DNA of 5,211 nt from the NCBI GenBank assembly GCA_003158895.1, contig PMLO01000233.1, positions 1 through 5,211 on the forward strand. The letters are read 5' to 3'. Positions within the stretch are counted from its first letter, which is position 1. Each line of letters opens with the position of its first letter. Positions 4,896 through 5,211 of the stretch are shown here, one piece after another. Origin of the DNA: Propionibacteriaceae bacterium. Its GTDB lineage: Bacteria; Actinomycetota; Actinomycetes; Propionibacteriales; Propionibacteriaceae. The notes under the pieces were generated by a model. It did no database searches, was not told where the DNA came from, and was given only the letters and a program-made list of their open reading frames with translations. A program made the translations under genes and the position numbers.

Positions 4896-5211
4896 CTTTC
4901 AGCCGTGCCTTCTCCGCCACCACGTCGCGGTGGATCTCGCGCTCGCGCACCAGCCAGGCCGGCGGATCGGCGATCAGCTCACCAACCTGATCAGCGGTGA
5001 GCGCGTCGGTGATGCCGCCACGTACGAGGCCGGAGCGGGACACACCGAGCTTCTGCGCGGTGACGTCCTTGGGGAACGGGCCGTTGTGGCGCAGCTCGAC
5101 GAGCCAGGCCGGCGGGTCGGCGCGCAGCTCGTCCAGCTCGGCGCGGGTGATCGGCGAGCTCTGGAACTCCACAGGCGCCGCCGGCAGATAGATGCCCAGC
5201 TTGGCGGCAGC
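4882..5211 (-). CDS. DUF5997-type protein, C-terminal part (5' end beyond right edge)
   Basis: The visible 109 codons run open to position 5211, so the start is outside the window. GTG 5172 is an internal Val codon, since the frame upstream of it encodes family-like sequence (AAAKLGIYLPAAPVEFQ, residues 1-17). I recognise the pattern of DUF5997, a small actinobacterial family of unknown function: 'KLGIYLPA..EFQ...ITRAEL..L.ADPPAWL..LR.NGP.P...VA.KLGVS..GL.RGG'. The protein appears soluble. It consists of two copies of a 50-residue unit: AAKLG (2-6) recurs as AQKLG (52-56) and ADPPAWLV (31-38) as ADPPAWLV (81-88), each exactly 50 residues apart. The segment VTAQKLGVSRSGLVRGGIT (50-68) has a helix-turn-helix-like look, so DNA binding is conceivable but unproven. 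The end is charged and probably helical. A hairpin at 4860-4895 probably ends its transcript. Confidence 0.83.
   Translation of the reverse strand, partial: AAAKLGIYLPAAPVEFQSSPITRAELDELRADPPAWLVELRHNGPFPKDVTAQKLGVSRSGLVRGGITDALTADQVGELIADPPAWLVREREIHRDVVAEKARLKAATD
4951..4980 (-). repeat. Direct repeat copy within the DUF5997 gene (second unit)
   Basis: This 30-bp stretch matches 5101-5130 at 26 of 30 positions by hand comparison, with an offset of exactly 150 bp. It encodes the conserved ADPPAWLV block of the second 50-residue unit. It is an internal gene duplication, not a mobile repeat. Confidence 0.75.
5101..5130 (-). repeat. Direct repeat copy within the DUF5997 gene (first unit)
   Basis: Partner of the repeat at 4951-4980 (26/30 identical, 150-bp offset). 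It encodes the ADPPAWLV block of the first 50-residue unit. Confidence 0.75.

Noticed and set aside
5170..5172. GTG 5172 as the start of the DUF5997-type gene
   Set aside because: The codons upstream to the window edge stay open and encode conserved family sequence (KLGIYLPA) that also completes the first 50-residue repeat.

Overview
The window is GC-rich DNA packed with genes, with strong G/C preference at third codon positions. It reads as chromosome from a high-GC actinobacterium. The DUF5997-type gene at the right edge belongs to a family I know only from Actinobacteria, and the overall style would fit Nocardioidaceae or relatives. That placement is inferred from family content and composition. 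I see no mobile elements, tRNA or rRNA genes, or CRISPR arrays.

Layout from left to right: a partial HAD-family phosphatase gene (minus, 1-207) runs off the left edge. It is divergent from a small DUF1648-type membrane protein gene (plus, 317-820), the only plus-strand gene. This converges on a tightly coupled minus-strand unit that reads right to left: an ECF-type RNA polymerase sigma factor (4233 down to 3685), a membrane-spanning zinc-type anti-sigma factor with a large outside domain (3707 to 2625), an ABC transporter ATPase (2628 to 1696) and an ABC-2/NosY-like permease (1699 to 854). All three junctions overlap, by 23, 4 and 4 nt. Upstream on the same strand lie a small isoprenylcysteine-methyltransferase-like membrane protein (4799 to 4347) and the 3' part of a DUF5997-type gene (5211 to 4882) that runs off the right edge.

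How the genes work together: the sigma/anti-sigma/ABC unit looks like a self-contained envelope-signalling module. The anti-sigma carries an HxxxCxxC motif in its cytoplasmic head, one membrane helix and a domain of about 245 residues outside the membrane. It would hold the sigma factor inactive until a signal arrives. The two ABC genes are locked to it by stop/start overlaps, so regulator and transporter are made together. The substrate and the inducing signal cannot be read from the sequence.

No gap between genes exceeds 120 bases. The gaps hold two likely leaderless promoters with the same TACGCT -10 box, a 9-bp hairpin at the end of the DUF5997 gene, a weak inverted repeat between the convergent genes, and a small hairpin upstream of the sigma gene. 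Other points to note are a gap-free 50-residue tandem duplication in the DUF5997 protein and an excess of the palindrome CGTACG.
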